Assembly: GCA_014896255.1 (NCBI GenBank)
Contig: JADBKT010000033.1
Location: forward strand, 1-64,000
DNA length: 64,000 nt
DNA from: Hydrogenibacillus sp.
GTDB lineage: Bacteria; Bacillota; Bacilli; Thermicanales; DSM-22653
Direction: 5' to 3'
In this document: positions 1 to 9,136 of the stretch, one piece after another
How the letters are laid out: each line of letters begins with the position of its first letter
Position numbering within the stretch: the first letter of the stretch is position 1
The notes under the pieces: model-generated
Told to the model about the DNA's origin: nothing
The model's input: the letters and a program-made list of their open reading frames with translations, nothing else
The model's database searches: none
Translations under genes and position numbers: made by a program

Positions 1-1930
1 GATAGCCGCTCAGGTAGTGTAGACTCGCGATGATACTCAGATCGTTGGCATACCAAGCCTCTTTCGAAACATCGGAAAAAAGCGGGGAAAGAGCGCTCCC
101 ACCGGTTTTAGCCTCTCGATCCGGTGGATCAAGCTGCAGACCTAAGCGGTACTCAGCGTTCACACCGACCTGTGTGAAATTCTCAAGACCGATCAAGATC
201 GTTTCACCTTGCCTGACATCGATAACCGTTTCCTCATATAAAAGTCCGATCGTCGGTCCGTTTTCATCGATGCGCTTTAAATCTTTTCCTTTTTGTACAT
301 ACAGCACAAGATCAAGCGAAGGATCGTCGCTTTCGGCATAGATCGTGAGACGACCGCTGACAGGTGCCGTGTAGCGAAACCAGGCTTTTTCACGGTCATG
401 TGGAAGCGTTCCGATAAGCGGCTGCGCTACACTTAAAGGCATCGTTTCTTCTATAGGATATGCCTTATCCGGTGTCGAAGACGCTGCATATGGGGATGTG
501 TAAATGGTAAAACGCGGTTTGAGAATGAATAATGCTTGAGATGAGCTTTGAGCGGGTGTGACTAAAGTTAACCGAAAATACGCTCTCGCCTTTGACACCG
601 CAAACGTAATATTTTTCCCGTCTGAACCACCTTTTAAATATTGTGTATTCAGTACCTTTCCCCGGTCATCGACTTGTTCCATGCGTATCTCGGTACCGCT
701 TTTAAGCCCGGCCTGGCTGAAGGTGATCGTTCCGGCATACGGTGGATCAAACGCATACCAGCGCGCTTCACCCGGTAAAAGACTGAGACGCACGTCTTTA
801 TCGAGGGCGAGAAACGCACTTTTACTCTGAGTCGTATTACCTTTAAGAAGCGGGGGGACGCTACTTGACATAACTGCTTTTAAGGCATCAACACGACCGA
901 AACCGGTGACCCCACGACTGCTATCCGGCACGGGCTCTGCAGTAGCCCGGAGAATATCGCGGATGTCAAGGGCGCTGCGCGTGGGATCCATCTGCTTGAC
1001 GAGGAGGGCAATGCCTGCGACCTGTGGTGCAGCGAGTGATGTGCCGGATTCCATCGCATAGAATTTGTCTGAGGAAAGTCCGTTCCTTAAAACCGTTGTA
1101 TAGATACCTTCCCCGTAGGCGACGAGATCGACGCCATCACCATAATTCGTATAGTACGTCGGTCGGTCGGTCTTATCCAGCGCCCCGACACCGACGACAG
1201 TCGGGTAGGCAGCCGGATAGTGCGTGCGGCTCGCATCATTACCAGCTGCGGCGATAACGACGACGCCTTTCGCTTCTGCTTCTTTTAAGGCTTCCACCAT
1301 CTGTGTGCTGTAGACCGGATCGGTGAGCGAAAGGACGATGACATCCGCTCCCTGAGAGACCGCTGCCATTATACCTTCAGCCACAGTGCGGCTGTCACCT
1401 CTTCCGAGACTATCGAGCGCTTTGATCGGAATCAGTTTTGCCCCCGGCGCGATGCCCGCCACGCCCTGACTTTTACCTGTCGTTTGATCATACGTTCCCT
1501 GCCCGACGATGACACCTGCAACCATCGTCCCGTGCCCGTGATCGTCTTGCGGCGGTTTTCCCGGGGTGATGAGGTTAAGACCCGGTAAAAGTCTATCTTT
1601 CAGGTCTGGATGGTCGAAGTCAACGCCGGTATCGACGACCGCCACGGTCAACCCTTCTCCCGGTCGCGCGCCGAGCTTCTTTCGGATCACATCATGCGCT
1701 TCCGGCACATGCAACCGTTCCAAATACCACTGTGTCGACTGCAAAGGCGTCCGTGCTATGGCTGCTAAAGAAAGGGATTGTTGGGAGGCCAACGGAGCGG
1801 TCTTTGCGGACGGCTGGTTAGACGTATCTTGGAGGATCGTCATCTCTAAACTTAATCGTATACAGATAATAAGAATTGCAAAAAATATAAGTTTAAATGT
1901 TTTATATTTTTTCATCCGTCTATCATACAT
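1..1930 (-). CDS. Subtilisin-family (S8) serine protease with C-terminal SLH domain, cut by the window edge
   Basis: This is an exported, wall-bound serine endopeptidase. The frame stays open to base 1, so the C-terminus is missing. The first 30 residues contain a basic stretch and a hydrophobic export segment. The S8 catalytic triad is visible as Asp100 (VVDTGVD), His133 (DDHGHGTMVAG) and Ser298 (SGTSLAAPQ), with oxyanion Asn231 (AAGND). Beta-rich PPC-like repeats follow, and the last visible residues (FSDVSKEAWYANDL, then LSGY) are the start of an SLH domain that would bind wall polymer. It is a close relative of the protease at 4821-7706 but lacks that protein's N-terminal inhibitor-like propeptide. 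ATG 1930 lies 14 nt after AAGGAG; ATG 1915 is an alternative. Its substrate is unknown. Confidence 0.9.
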   Translation of the reverse strand, partial: MYDRRMKKYKTFKLIFFAILIICIRLSLEMTILQDTSNQPSAKTAPLASQQSLSLAAIARTPLQSTQWYLERLHVPEAHDVIRKKLGARPGEGLTVAVVDTGVDFDHPDLKDRLLPGLNLITPGKPPQDDHGHGTMVAGVIVGQGTYDQTTGKSQGVAGIAPGAKLIPIKALDSLGRGDSRTVAEGIMAAVSQGADVIVLSLTDPVYSTQMVEALKEAEAKGVVVIAAAGNDASRTHYPAAYPTVVGVGALDKTDRPTYYTNYGDGVDLVAYGEGIYTTVLRNGLSSDKFYAMESGTSLAAPQVAGIALLVKQMDPTRSALDIRDILRATAEPVPDSSRGVTGFGRVDALKAVMSSSVPPLLKGNTTQSKSAFLALDKDVRLSLLPGEARWYAFDPPYAGTITFSQAGLKSGTEIRMEQVDDRGKVLNTQYLKGGSDGKNITFAVSKARAYFRLTLVTPAQSSSQALFILKPRFTIYTSPYAASSTPDKAYPIEETMPLSVAQPLIGTLPHDREKAWFRYTAPVSGRLTIYAESDDPSLDLVLYVQKGKDLKRIDENGPTIGLLYEETVIDVRQGETILIGLENFTQVGVNAEYRLGLQLDPPDREAKTGGSALSPLFSDVSKEAWYANDLSIIASLHYLSGY

Positions 1931-2039
1931 GATAACCGCTCGTTCTCCTTATGTTAATGTACATATTTCGTGGCTTATATAGCTTTTGCTTGTAACCATA
2001 AAGACGGATCGCTCCATAAAAAGTTGCGCACCCATCGCC

Positions 2040-3623
2040 TCATCGCCCTACATTTTTGGACCGAGTGAAGATTATTTTGTATTCGGCGGATGCGGCCCGG
2101 ATCCAGCATAGCCCAATCGTTCCTAACATATATATGAAAACGAGCATATCGTACCGGTATCGCACTTGGATCTCGATGATGAGGTGAATACCGGCATAGA
2201 TGAGGACGATGAAAAGCGGATAGAGGATCCTTCCCTTTATCGGTACAAACATAAGGCCAAGCAGCATAAATGCAAAAAGTAAACGTTCATACACAAGCAC
2301 GATACTCAACCATTCTCCAGGCGGCTGCCAGTCAGCCCATTTCCAGGCTTGATCGACAAACCCCCACAAATACTGTATTTTGGTGACAAAAAACGTTAGG
2401 AGACCCGGCTCCTTTAATCGCTCGAGTATGAGCGCTCTTTCCACCGCACGTCGGCTTTCTCCCTGCGGATAACTCAGCACGAGATCCGCATCTTTTTTTG
2501 TAAAATGACCGATAGATTCCCGATTTAGACCGGCTACAAACTTCCATTCCGGTTCATCATTTTTAAGCGGACGGTCGGTTATGTTCAAGGTCATAAGCGT
2601 CATACTGACCAGCTGGGTTACGACAAAATAAACTAGGATCGTAAGAAGCGGGGATAGTTTACTGATAAGCCGGGTGAGCGGTGATGGCGGTCTAGGCGCA
2701 TTAAAATTTGTATCATCTGGCCGCTTTTGTTGTTGTTTTATGCCTCTTATGAAAACGTTAGGGCGCGAGAAGGCCGGATGAAAGGTGTCAGGCATATAGA
2801 GCGCGATGAACATATAAAGTAAAAGGGCGATCATGTACACGATGGCCAGCGGACGCAAAAGACCCCCTAAAGCAAGAAAGAGCCCAGAGACGATCGACCA
2901 TGAAAGTTTTTTCGGCACGGATACGCTTTCTATTGCCTGCATCGTAGCAATGAGACTTAGCAGGTAAAAAAATAAAGCGCTGTACTGATTCGTAAGCACG
3001 CTCGACATCATGAGCGAACTCGGTTCGATTGCCAAAAAAAGTGCGACAGCTCCTCCAGCGCGCTTTGAAAAAGATAAGCCATGTTTATCCTGTGTCCTTA
3101 AAAGTTTGACCGTTAAAACGTAGCCGAGTAAGGGTATGAATGCATAAAGCAAAACATGAACCCATTCCATCACCCGATGATCGGGACCAAAAAGACGGTA
3201 AAATATACTCTCCCACAGCGCAAACGGAATCTGGTACGCAAAACGCGTAAAATACGGTGACTGAAGGACGGACAGATCGCCTCCGGCAACGGATAGGGCA
3301 GCCTCGGAGACGGTTAAAAAATCATAGACCGGCATCGTCTCGACGTGGCTCACCCACCATGCTCGAAGTCCTCCAGATAGAAGGACCGCAAACGGCACGA
3401 CGAATGATGTAGGAAACCGACTGAGCCAGATGACAGCCAAAACAGTCGTTACGGCCATGAAACCACCGCCTACGAGCGGGAGGACAGACGTTTGATCTAA
3501 GAATTGAAACGGAAGCGGTGTAAAGGCATGACGATATCGCACGATACCTGAGGCTGTGAGCAAAACGAAGCCGATGACGATGATACGAATGAATATGTTT
3601 CCCTCATCGATTCGTTTCTTCAT
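2040..3623 (-). CDS. Polytopic membrane protein, probable GT-C type glycosyltransferase
   Basis: This 527-residue protein has about ten hydrophobic segments and an early loop rich in acidic and aromatic residues (roughly 85-140), the layout of GT-C glycosyltransferases such as the PMT/ArnT group, which use lipid-linked sugars outside the membrane. No signature was matched rigorously, so the enzyme class is inferred from topology and size. The ATG overlaps the TGA of the upstream gene by 4 nt (ATGA), indicating translational coupling with the small exported protein. Lying between two SLH-protease genes, it could glycosylate exported surface proteins, but nothing in the sequence proves this. 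Base composition here is visibly less GC-rich than in the genes to the right. Confidence 0.6.
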   Translation of the reverse strand: MKKRIDEGNIFIRIIVIGFVLLTASGIVRYRHAFTPLPFQFLDQTSVLPLVGGGFMAVTTVLAVIWLSRFPTSFVVPFAVLLSGGLRAWWVSHVETMPVYDFLTVSEAALSVAGGDLSVLQSPYFTRFAYQIPFALWESIFYRLFGPDHRVMEWVHVLLYAFIPLLGYVLTVKLLRTQDKHGLSFSKRAGGAVALFLAIEPSSLMMSSVLTNQYSALFFYLLSLIATMQAIESVSVPKKLSWSIVSGLFLALGGLLRPLAIVYMIALLLYMFIALYMPDTFHPAFSRPNVFIRGIKQQQKRPDDTNFNAPRPPSPLTRLISKLSPLLTILVYFVVTQLVSMTLMTLNITDRPLKNDEPEWKFVAGLNRESIGHFTKKDADLVLSYPQGESRRAVERALILERLKEPGLLTFFVTKIQYLWGFVDQAWKWADWQPPGEWLSIVLVYERLLFAFMLLGLMFVPIKGRILYPLFIVLIYAGIHLIIEIQVRYRYDMLVFIYMLGTIGLCWIRAASAEYKIIFTRSKNVGR

Positions 3624-4183
3624 CGAATCTCAAAGGCACCCCGTACCATGACGTAGGCGTCCGCATCCCCGGTAATAAGAATGCCCCGGCCGTCTTTCGA
3701 TGGGACGAGCAGCAAATGATTGAGCTCCACTTCTTGCCCGTCTTTCACGTCGATACCGGCTGTGACGTCAGGCAGTCCGTTCCCGCCATCATTACCGATC
3801 GCTACCGCTTTACCGGTTCGCACGATCATCTCCGTTCCATCGCCACCGAGCAGCTTCTGTCCTTTTTTGAGCTTGACGACGGTATATTTAAACTGAGCGG
3901 TCGTTACAGTCGAAGATCCGCCATCGGATGTACCAGACGAAGGGCTCCCGGTTGAAGAAGCGGCTTGTGTATTGTCATTAGCGGTTGCATCCTGTTTATT
4001 GTTGCTTGCGCTTTTCGAGCTTCCTGCAAGTTCACTGCGCAGGGCATTGATGCGTTCATCGACATAACTTTTTGTGACAATTGGATCATCGGCCGATCCA
4101 GGGACGAGTGATCCGGCCTGTGCTACGAGGCTGATACTGATGAAGACGACGACGAGCAACATCACACGGGTATACTTGTTCAC
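3620..4183 (-). CDS. Small exported protein: N-terminal signal/anchor, Ser/Asn/Thr-rich linker, C-terminal beta domain
   Basis: The function is unknown. A hydrophobic segment (about residues 7-23) is followed by a DPIVTKSYVDERI segment, a low-complexity Ser/Asn/Thr/Gly linker (about 55-100) and a conserved-looking beta domain containing KKGQKLLGGDGTEMIVRTGK and LLLVPSKDGRGI. Proteins of this layout recur in S-layer-bearing Bacillota as uncharacterised surface proteins (recalled, not searched). The GTG start at 4183 is chosen because AAGGAG at 4192-4197 lies exactly 8 nt upstream. Longer in-frame starts up to 4258 have no ribosome site. It overlaps the following glycosyltransferase-like gene by 4 nt, so the two probably act together. 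Confidence 0.75.
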   Translation of the reverse strand: MNKYTRVMLLVVVFISISLVAQAGSLVPGSADDPIVTKSYVDERINALRSELAGSSKSASNNKQDATANDNTQAASSTGSPSSGTSDGGSSTVTTAQFKYTVVKLKKGQKLLGGDGTEMIVRTGKAVAIGNDGGNGLPDVTAGIDVKDGQEVELNHLLLVPSKDGRGILITGDADAYVMVRGAFEIR

Positions 4184-4269
4184 ACGATCCACTCCTTGAG
4201 CGATTTTTTTAGATTTGGATGCGATCATCATAGGGGGCTCAGTAACCTTTGATTTCAATCATATTAGGT

Positions 4270-4533
4270 TTATCTTTTGGTTTTTAAAATGTTTAAAATA
4301 TGTACCCAGGCATCCGGTCTGATCGACTCATCCGAGAATCTCTGGAGCCATCCTTCTCGGTAGGCACGGGAAAGCGCCTCGTAAGCCCAGTTTGAGCGAC
4401 TGAGATCGGGAAATGCTGGACGTTTCTGATCTTCAAAAGAAGAGGGGGCAGAGAGCTTAAGCAGATGCAGCTTGAGCTGATTGGTTGTTTTTTTATGCGG
4501 ATGAACTGCATACCAGCGATCCCCGCTTGTCAC
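4270..4533 (-). pseudogene. Fragment of an SLH-domain protein
   Basis: The frame encodes a single SLH-like motif (FPDLSRSNWAYEALSRAY, then FSDESIRPDAWV) and nothing else recognisable. The nominal GTG start sits at the -10 element of a good promoter, so that codon would lie at or ahead of the transcript start and is unlikely to be used. No internal ATG with a ribosome site exists. I read it as the relic of a longer SLH protein whose 5' part was replaced by a promoter now serving the genes at 3620-4183 and 2040-3623. A short functional peptide is not excluded. Confidence 0.6.
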
Positions 4534-4534
4534 T

Positions 4535-4564
4535 ATTGTACCACGCTTACCATATATTTACCAA
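4535..4564 (-). promoter_or_regulatory. Sigma-A-like promoter for the 4183-2040 gene pair
   Basis: On the minus strand, -35 TTGGTA (4559-4564) and -10 TACAAT (4535-4540) are separated by 18 nt. It lies just downstream of a terminator, so it plausibly starts an independent transcript. Confidence 0.5.
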
Positions 4565-4584
4565 TCTATGATGGTCTATATATG

Positions 4585-4620
4585 AAAAAAAAGAAGGTCC
4601 GACACATGTCAAACCTTCTT
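4585..4620 (-). terminator. Rho-independent terminator of the RND/protease operon
   Basis: The arms AAGAAGGT (4591-4598) and ACCTTCTT (4613-4620) form a stem. On the minus strand it is followed by a run of T (complement of the A-run ending at 4590). It ends the transcript coming from the protease gene at 4821-7706. Confidence 0.75.
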
Positions 4621-4694
4621 TAAATCTTTATTTAAATCTTTAAATGAAAGACTTCATTGATCGTTCGTCTCGTATTCCTCACGGCTCGTCTACA

Positions 4695-4789
4695 TTACTT
4701 TCGCATCAGCCAATGGTAGAGCATCGTCGCACATTCAGCGCGCGTTACGCGTTCATATAGCGCAAAGATCGTCTCACTCCGACCTCAAT
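4695..4789 (-). pseudogene. Orphan C-terminal tail of an SLH domain
   Basis: Upstream of the TAA at 4695-4697 the frame reads ...YERVTRAECATMLYHWLMRK, a typical SLH end that resembles the last residues of the protease at 14475-20897 (TTRAEAAAMLYQWLMKR). It is closed by an in-frame TGA at 4785-4787 and has no start. It lies just after the stop of the 961-residue protease, so it looks like a leftover of an exchanged or lost SLH tail. Confidence 0.6.
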
Positions 4790-4820
4790 GGAAAGAAGAG
4801 TTCGCACAAAAGACGGTTCC

Positions 4821-7706
4821 TTACGGCCAAAGACCCGCGATGAGTGCCGCCGCCTCCGCTCGAGACGCCGTTCGATCTGGACGCAATGTGCCGTCCGGAT
4901 AGCCCGACATGCGCTTGGCGTTCGTGAGTAGACTGAGCGCCGGGAGCGCCCAGTGATCCGGCGGCACATCGCGGTACGCTTCAGCCGCCAAGTCCGATAC
5001 TGACCGCGGATTGATTCCCTTGACCGGCTGGGAAAGCAGCGCTTTTTGCAATATGGCGGCCATCTCCGCGCGGGTGATCGGGGCATCTGGGTGTATCCCT
5101 CCATCCGGATATCCGCTCACCCACCCGACCGCAGCTGCTTGCGCAAACACCTGGTAGGCCCAATGCGACGGAGGGAGGTCGGAAAACGACGGGCTCGTTC
5201 CCCCTGTCGGCAACGGCCCGAGACGCCGAACGAGCAACGTGATGAATTCGGAACGGCGGATGGGCCGATCCGGATAAAACGCTCCGTCGGCGTAGCCGCT
5301 CACCACGCCGCGCTCTTTGAGGGCCTCCAGCGGAGCCTTCGCCCAATGGTCGGCGATATCGGTAAACGGACCAGCGGCCCGCACCGCTTTGAGTGAATAA
5401 AAGTGATCGGTAAACGGCTTTTTCGAACCTAAGCGAATGTAGTTCAATCCGCCTTGCAAGGCAAAAACGTGCGTGAGCGTGCCGCTTTCAGGCACAGCAA
5501 AGCTTTCGATTACCCTCTGGTTACCGTCATACGCTTCGAGCACACCCCTGGCCGCCGGCGGGAGTCCACGGACATCGACGCGCACGTACGTCGGCCGGTC
5601 GACATAGACGTGATAGTACTCATTTCCGCCGGCCCGCGGAATGTATCCGAACGCAGTAGCATTCAATTGAAGCGCAGCAGATTTGGCAAACGTATCCGGC
5701 CGATCGCTGCTGACGGACGCCGGCGGGCGGTAGTCTAAAGACAGGCGATATTCGGCATTCACCCCATATTGATAAAAGTTACGCACCCCGACGCGGATGG
5801 ACGACCCGCCGCGTACGTTGATAGTCGTCTCTTCGTAAAGCTTGCCGTTAAATAGACCGTTATCATCCGTGACACGGATCGATGAAGGCGCGTCCTGAAC
5901 CATCAGCACAAGATCCAGTCCCGGATCGTCGGTCTCGGCGCGCACGGTGAGACGTCCGTCGGAGGGAAGATCTAGGCGGAACCACGACTCGACACTAGCG
6001 CGCGGGAGCGTCCCGACGAGCGACCGTGTCTCGGAGAGGTCAATCGGGTAGGCCCGCGCCGGGGACGAATTGTCGCCGTAGGGCGCGGTGTAGATCGTAA
6101 ATCGCGGGCGAAGAGTGAACTGCATGGCCGCTTTCGTGCCGTTTGTCAGCCGTATGGTAGAAGGCCCGCGTGGTACACTAACCGTGACGGATCCCCCACC
6201 TGTCAGATTCGCCACCCGCGACACGCGTCCTTGGCTGTTCAGCGTTTCTAACCTCAACGATCCCGTAAGCCCCTCGGTCGAAAACGTCACGCTGCCCGCA
6301 TACGGCGCATCTATCGTAAAATAAGCCGATCCACCGGCCGGAAGGGCGACGCCGACCGCTTTATCCAGCGGAAGCGGCGCCGCTCGATTCGGCACCGTGT
6401 TGCCTCCGTAGGGCGAGACAGGTCCCCCCTGCCACGTCGATAGCGCCGCATACGCATCGACACGGCCGAAGCCGGCGGAAGATCGCGGCGCGCCGGGAAC
6501 CGGAGATGCCGTCGTCCGGAGCTGATCCCGGACGGCTTCCGGCGGGCCGTATTTTTTCGAAAGTAGTAGCGCCGCCACACCAGCCGCCTGCGGCGCTGCC
6601 ATCGACGTCCCGGTGTAGGCATCGTACCCGCCGGGACGAGCGGTAAAAATGTTCACGCCGTAGGCCACGACGTCGACTGCATCGCCGCGGTTAGAAAACG
6701 ACGCTGGCTGATCTTTTTCGTCAAGGGCTCCGACGCCAAGCACCGTCGGGTAAGCTGCCGGGTACGGCACCTTCCCCCCATCATTGCCGACGGCGGCCAC
6801 GACCACGGCTCCGGCCCGTTCTGCTTCGTCCAGAGCGTTTTCCATGGCGAAGGAGTAGACCGGATCGGTGAGCGACAAGACGATGACTTGCGCTCCCTTG
6901 CCGATCGCTTCACGGATGCCGCGGGCGACCGTATACGAATTACCGCTTCCTAATGCGTCCAGTGCCTTCACCGGCATGATCATAGCCTCCGGCGCGATGC
7001 CTTGCACATGGCCGTCCGCGGCAAGAATGCCGGCCACGGCCGTGCCGTGGCCGTTATCGTCATAAGGCGGTCTGTCTTCCGCCAGGAGATTGATCCCGCT
7101 CACCAAGCGCTCTTGCAGGTCGGGGTGATCCAAGGCCACGCCGGTATCGATGACGGCGATCGTGACGCCCTTTCCTTTGGTGATCCGCTGCGCTTCCGGC
7201 ACGTGCAGGCGGGAAAAATACCACTGCTCGGCAGGCTTGTCCGACGAAACATCGGCGGCGCCGCTTACGGAACCGACGGTGCTTAACCGCACCTTGACGT
7301 TGGGCTGGTAGCGCACGACGTTCGGATCGGCCTCCAGCCGCCGGGCGATGTCCGCTTCATGCCCCGGACGCGCCCTGATCCGCCCGATGTGACTCTGTTC
7401 GTCATAGTCGAGCACGTCGTAGGCCGGATCCGCAGACGGCGCGGCATCCCATTCGACGATCCATTCGCCGGGAACTTGATCATCAGCCGGGACCGCCTCT
7501 CCACGGGCCAACAGGACGTTTTTGGTGGCGCTTAAACTTTCCGAACTCGGCGCTTCCGAACTTGTCGGGTCCCCCGGATCGTCGCCCGAGTCTGCCTGAA
7601 CGGCAGGCGCGATAAGGCCCGCGAACAGAATCGCGAACAGGACGAAGACCGCTCCGACCCAGGTGATCACGCGAAAACGGCGTCGGCGTCGACAGGAATT
7701 CGGCAT
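4821..7706 (-). CDS. Subtilisin-family (S8) protease with propeptide, PPC-like repeats and three SLH domains
   Basis: This is an exported, wall-anchored serine endopeptidase of 961 residues. An Arg-rich N-terminus and hydrophobic segment (about 14-38) serve for export. Residues about 78-145 form an inhibitor-like propeptide. The S8 domain has Asp187, His220 (DDNGHGTAVAG), oxyanion Asn308 and Ser368 (TGTSMAAPQ). PPC-like beta repeats follow (about 450-760). Three SLH domains end the protein (FTDIADHWAK, FSDLPPSHWAY, YRDVPPDHWAL) and would bind the secondary wall polymer. The ATG lies 6 nt after the TolC-like gene, with an AGGGGAT ribosome site inside that gene's end, so it is the last gene of the efflux operon. 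A possible role is turnover or maturation of envelope proteins; the substrate is unknown. Confidence 0.92.
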   Translation of the reverse strand: MPNSCRRRRRFRVITWVGAVFVLFAILFAGLIAPAVQADSGDDPGDPTSSEAPSSESLSATKNVLLARGEAVPADDQVPGEWIVEWDAAPSADPAYDVLDYDEQSHIGRIRARPGHEADIARRLEADPNVVRYQPNVKVRLSTVGSVSGAADVSSDKPAEQWYFSRLHVPEAQRITKGKGVTIAVIDTGVALDHPDLQERLVSGINLLAEDRPPYDDNGHGTAVAGILAADGHVQGIAPEAMIMPVKALDALGSGNSYTVARGIREAIGKGAQVIVLSLTDPVYSFAMENALDEAERAGAVVVAAVGNDGGKVPYPAAYPTVLGVGALDEKDQPASFSNRGDAVDVVAYGVNIFTARPGGYDAYTGTSMAAPQAAGVAALLLSKKYGPPEAVRDQLRTTASPVPGAPRSSAGFGRVDAYAALSTWQGGPVSPYGGNTVPNRAAPLPLDKAVGVALPAGGSAYFTIDAPYAGSVTFSTEGLTGSLRLETLNSQGRVSRVANLTGGGSVTVSVPRGPSTIRLTNGTKAAMQFTLRPRFTIYTAPYGDNSSPARAYPIDLSETRSLVGTLPRASVESWFRLDLPSDGRLTVRAETDDPGLDLVLMVQDAPSSIRVTDDNGLFNGKLYEETTINVRGGSSIRVGVRNFYQYGVNAEYRLSLDYRPPASVSSDRPDTFAKSAALQLNATAFGYIPRAGGNEYYHVYVDRPTYVRVDVRGLPPAARGVLEAYDGNQRVIESFAVPESGTLTHVFALQGGLNYIRLGSKKPFTDHFYSLKAVRAAGPFTDIADHWAKAPLEALKERGVVSGYADGAFYPDRPIRRSEFITLLVRRLGPLPTGGTSPSFSDLPPSHWAYQVFAQAAAVGWVSGYPDGGIHPDAPITRAEMAAILQKALLSQPVKGINPRSVSDLAAEAYRDVPPDHWALPALSLLTNAKRMSGYPDGTLRPDRTASRAEAAALIAGLWP

Positions 7707-7712
7707 GTCATT

Positions 7713-9116
7713 CTATCCCCTATTGTTGACTTCGATGTACCCGCGTTTCAACGCTTCGAGCTTCTCGACGGCGAGAAAGTAAGCGCGCTTCGCTTCGTCC
7801 ATCTGGACGGCCGCTTGTTTCGTCTTCAGCCGCGCCCGATCTGCATCCAACGCCGAGACCAGACCGAGTTCCTGTCGTTTGAAGACGCCGGAGACGTCGT
7901 TCGTCGCCTCTTGCCATTTTTGCTTGGCCCGTTCGTACTCGTCCCGAGCATTTTCGACCTCTCGGAGGAGATCCTGGACCGCCCGGCGGATGTCCGCTTC
8001 TGTCTGCGCCAGCGCCAACTCTTTGATCTTGACGGTGTTTTCAGCGATCTTACCGGCCTTCGTATCTTCATACTGCGGATTGCCCCGATCCCGCTCCTGC
8101 CGGTAATAACGTTCATCCGCCCGCGCCTGCCTCAAGTCGAGTTCCGCTTGGCGATACGAGAAGCTTTGCTGAATCCAGGTATCGGCTTCCTGAAGATCGA
8201 TCCGTACCGCTCGAGGATCAAAGGCGATCGGTTCCAGTACGAGATCCGCGCTCACCGGAACGCCGATCCAAGCGGCAAACGTATCGCGCAGCTGCCCATA
8301 AGCGCGCTCCGCCTGGGCGGCGGCAAGCGCCAGATCACGAGCCGAACGTCCCGCCTGATCGCGCGCTTCCCGTGAAATGAGGCCGAGCGCATAGCGTTCC
8401 TGAGCGGCTGTGACCTCCCGCTCGGCGATGCGCGCCTGCATCTTGAGCAGATCCAACTGATCCTGTACATTCAAAAGCCCGACATACACCTGCTTCACGC
8501 CCGAGATGAGCGTCTCGCGCAGCGTTGCCGCGTTGAGCTCAAGCTTTTCTTTCTGCCGCTTGTAGTCCTCGATTTGTTTGTCCAGCTCATCCGCCTTGAA
8601 ATCGAGCTCTTTCCGCTGTTGTTCAAGCTCCTGAATTTTTCGATTCAGTTGCTCGATTTCTGAAGCGGGGTCCAACGCAGGCGGAGCGAGGGGTTGATCG
8701 GTCGATTCGGGGGCTTGATCGGTCGAGCCGGAGCCCTCGGCGGGCGTCGCGGACAGCTGGGCCAGCGCAATGATCCGCATCCACAGTGCTTCAATTTGTC
8801 GATCCAGCGCCTCTTTGAGGTCGTCTATTTTCTCTTTCCCGTCTTCCGAAAGCTGCTTTTGCAAGTCCACAATCTGCATGCTGTATTGGAGCTGTCGGGC
8901 GTTGCGACTCGATGAGAGCGTCCGCGCGACGGCCTGTTCAAGAGTGATGCGCTGAAGAGCGGCGCCTTCCGCCGCACCGGAGGCATAGGCCACCGCCGGC
9001 GGAGACACGATTTGCGATAAGGGCACGGCCGGAAGCGCAAGGCCCGGCGCGGACAACGCCAACCCCACGACGACCCCTGCGGTGCTCATGCGACCCAGCA
9101 ACCGTTTATGGAGCAT
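7713..9116 (-). CDS. TolC-family efflux-type protein (outer channel homologue)
   Basis: The 467-residue protein has a signal peptide (GVVVGLALSAPGLALP) and long heptad-rich helices (about 130-260 and 290-440). The repeated LNVQDQLDLLKMQARIAEREV and RYALGLISREA patterns are typical of TolC/OMF proteins. An acidic Pro/Gln/Ser linker sits in the first half. In Gram-negative cells such proteins form the outer-membrane duct of RND pumps. In a monoderm S-layer cell the partner layer is unclear, so it may work as a periplasm-spanning tube or adaptor. The start at 9116 is chosen because AGGGGG lies about 7 nt upstream and a signal peptide follows. The longer frame to 9383 would run into the TetR gene. 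Confidence 0.8.
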   Translation of the reverse strand: MLHKRLLGRMSTAGVVVGLALSAPGLALPAVPLSQIVSPPAVAYASGAAEGAALQRITLEQAVARTLSSSRNARQLQYSMQIVDLQKQLSEDGKEKIDDLKEALDRQIEALWMRIIALAQLSATPAEGSGSTDQAPESTDQPLAPPALDPASEIEQLNRKIQELEQQRKELDFKADELDKQIEDYKRQKEKLELNAATLRETLISGVKQVYVGLLNVQDQLDLLKMQARIAEREVTAAQERYALGLISREARDQAGRSARDLALAAAQAERAYGQLRDTFAAWIGVPVSADLVLEPIAFDPRAVRIDLQEADTWIQQSFSYRQAELDLRQARADERYYRQERDRGNPQYEDTKAGKIAENTVKIKELALAQTEADIRRAVQDLLREVENARDEYERAKQKWQEATNDVSGVFKRQELGLVSALDADRARLKTKQAAVQMDEAKRAYFLAVEKLEALKRGYIEVNNRG

Positions 9117-9136
9117 CCTAATTCCCCCTGCACCTC

